Shown in pieces: positions 5,933 to 6,005 of a stretch of DNA of 6,005 nucleotides. Source of the DNA: SAR116 cluster bacterium (lineage in GTDB: Bacteria > Pseudomonadota > Alphaproteobacteria > Puniceispirillales > Puniceispirillaceae); contig SHBC01000074.1 of the NCBI GenBank assembly GCA_004213025.1, forward strand, positions 1 through 6,005, in the 5' to 3' direction. The position numbers and the translations under genes are program-made. The notes under the pieces were generated by a model. The model saw nothing but the letters and a program-made list of their open reading frames with translations. It did no database searches and was not told where the DNA came from. Every line of letters starts with the position of its first letter. Position 1 is the first letter of the stretch.

Positions 5933-6005
5933 ATGGCTGACCACTCTGAAATAGCGCGTGCCACCGCCGCCGGGGCCGTGGTGATGATCTGCGGACCGAC
6001 CGCCG
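5933..6005 (+). CDS. miaA: MiaA, tRNA dimethylallyltransferase (5' end only)
   Basis: Partial gene: only 24 codons plus one base before the window ends. The translation MADHSEIARATAAG, then AVVMICGPTA, ends on the first half of a P-loop. AVVxIxGPTA followed by SGKS or GKS is the hallmark start of MiaA, which transfers a dimethylallyl group to A37 of tRNAs reading UNN codons. The rest of the P-loop lies beyond the edge. Position divergent from serB also matches the usual alphaproteobacterial arrangement. No strong Shine-Dalgarno precedes the ATG; the nearest purine cluster (AGGA, 5913-5916) is about 16 bases away. Another P-loop enzyme cannot be fully excluded from so short a piece. Confidence 0.75.
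   Translation, partial: MADHSEIARATAAGAVVMICGPTA

Overview
The window reads as a conserved housekeeping region from a GC-rich (by eye about 60%) Gram-negative chromosome, most likely an alphaproteobacterium. The reasons are the gene order hflK-hflC-degP followed by the divergent pair serB/miaA, the short HflC (292 aa), the glycine-rich HflK N-terminus, and a SerB of about 296 aa with an unusual N-terminal part. No genus can be named from the sequence alone. There are no mobile elements, CRISPR arrays, RNA genes or foreign-looking segments. Coding density is high and no gene-free stretch exceeds about 200 bases.

Layout. On the minus strand at the left end lies mrp/apbC (10-1119), a P-loop ATPase of the iron-sulfur carrier family. 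A 197-base divergent spacer follows; it holds the mrp ribosome binding site, an 11-bp imperfect hairpin and the hflK ribosome binding site. On the plus strand come hflK (1317-2453) and hflC (2455-3333), one base apart. A 116-base spacer with a perfect 10-bp stem-loop leads to degP (3450-4880), a periplasmic Do-type serine protease. degP and serB converge on a strong bidirectional terminator (about 4906-4937). serB, phosphoserine phosphatase, is on the minus strand (preferred start GTG at 5846), and the first 24 codons of miaA run off the right end (from 5933).

How the genes work together. hflK, hflC and degP form an envelope protein-quality-control cluster. HflK and HflC are inner-membrane SPFH proteins that in well-studied bacteria cage and modulate the FtsH AAA+ protease, while DegP degrades or holds misfolded periplasmic proteins. 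mrp (Fe-S cluster delivery), serB (last step of serine synthesis) and miaA (tRNA isopentenylation) are separate housekeeping functions that share only their location.

I found no new biological system. The points worth a second look are modest: corrected starts for serB and mrp, the lack of a small gene between hflC and degP with a weak-tailed hairpin in its place, the hairpin upstream of hflK, and a tandem 9-mer that extends the T-rich tail of the shared terminator.
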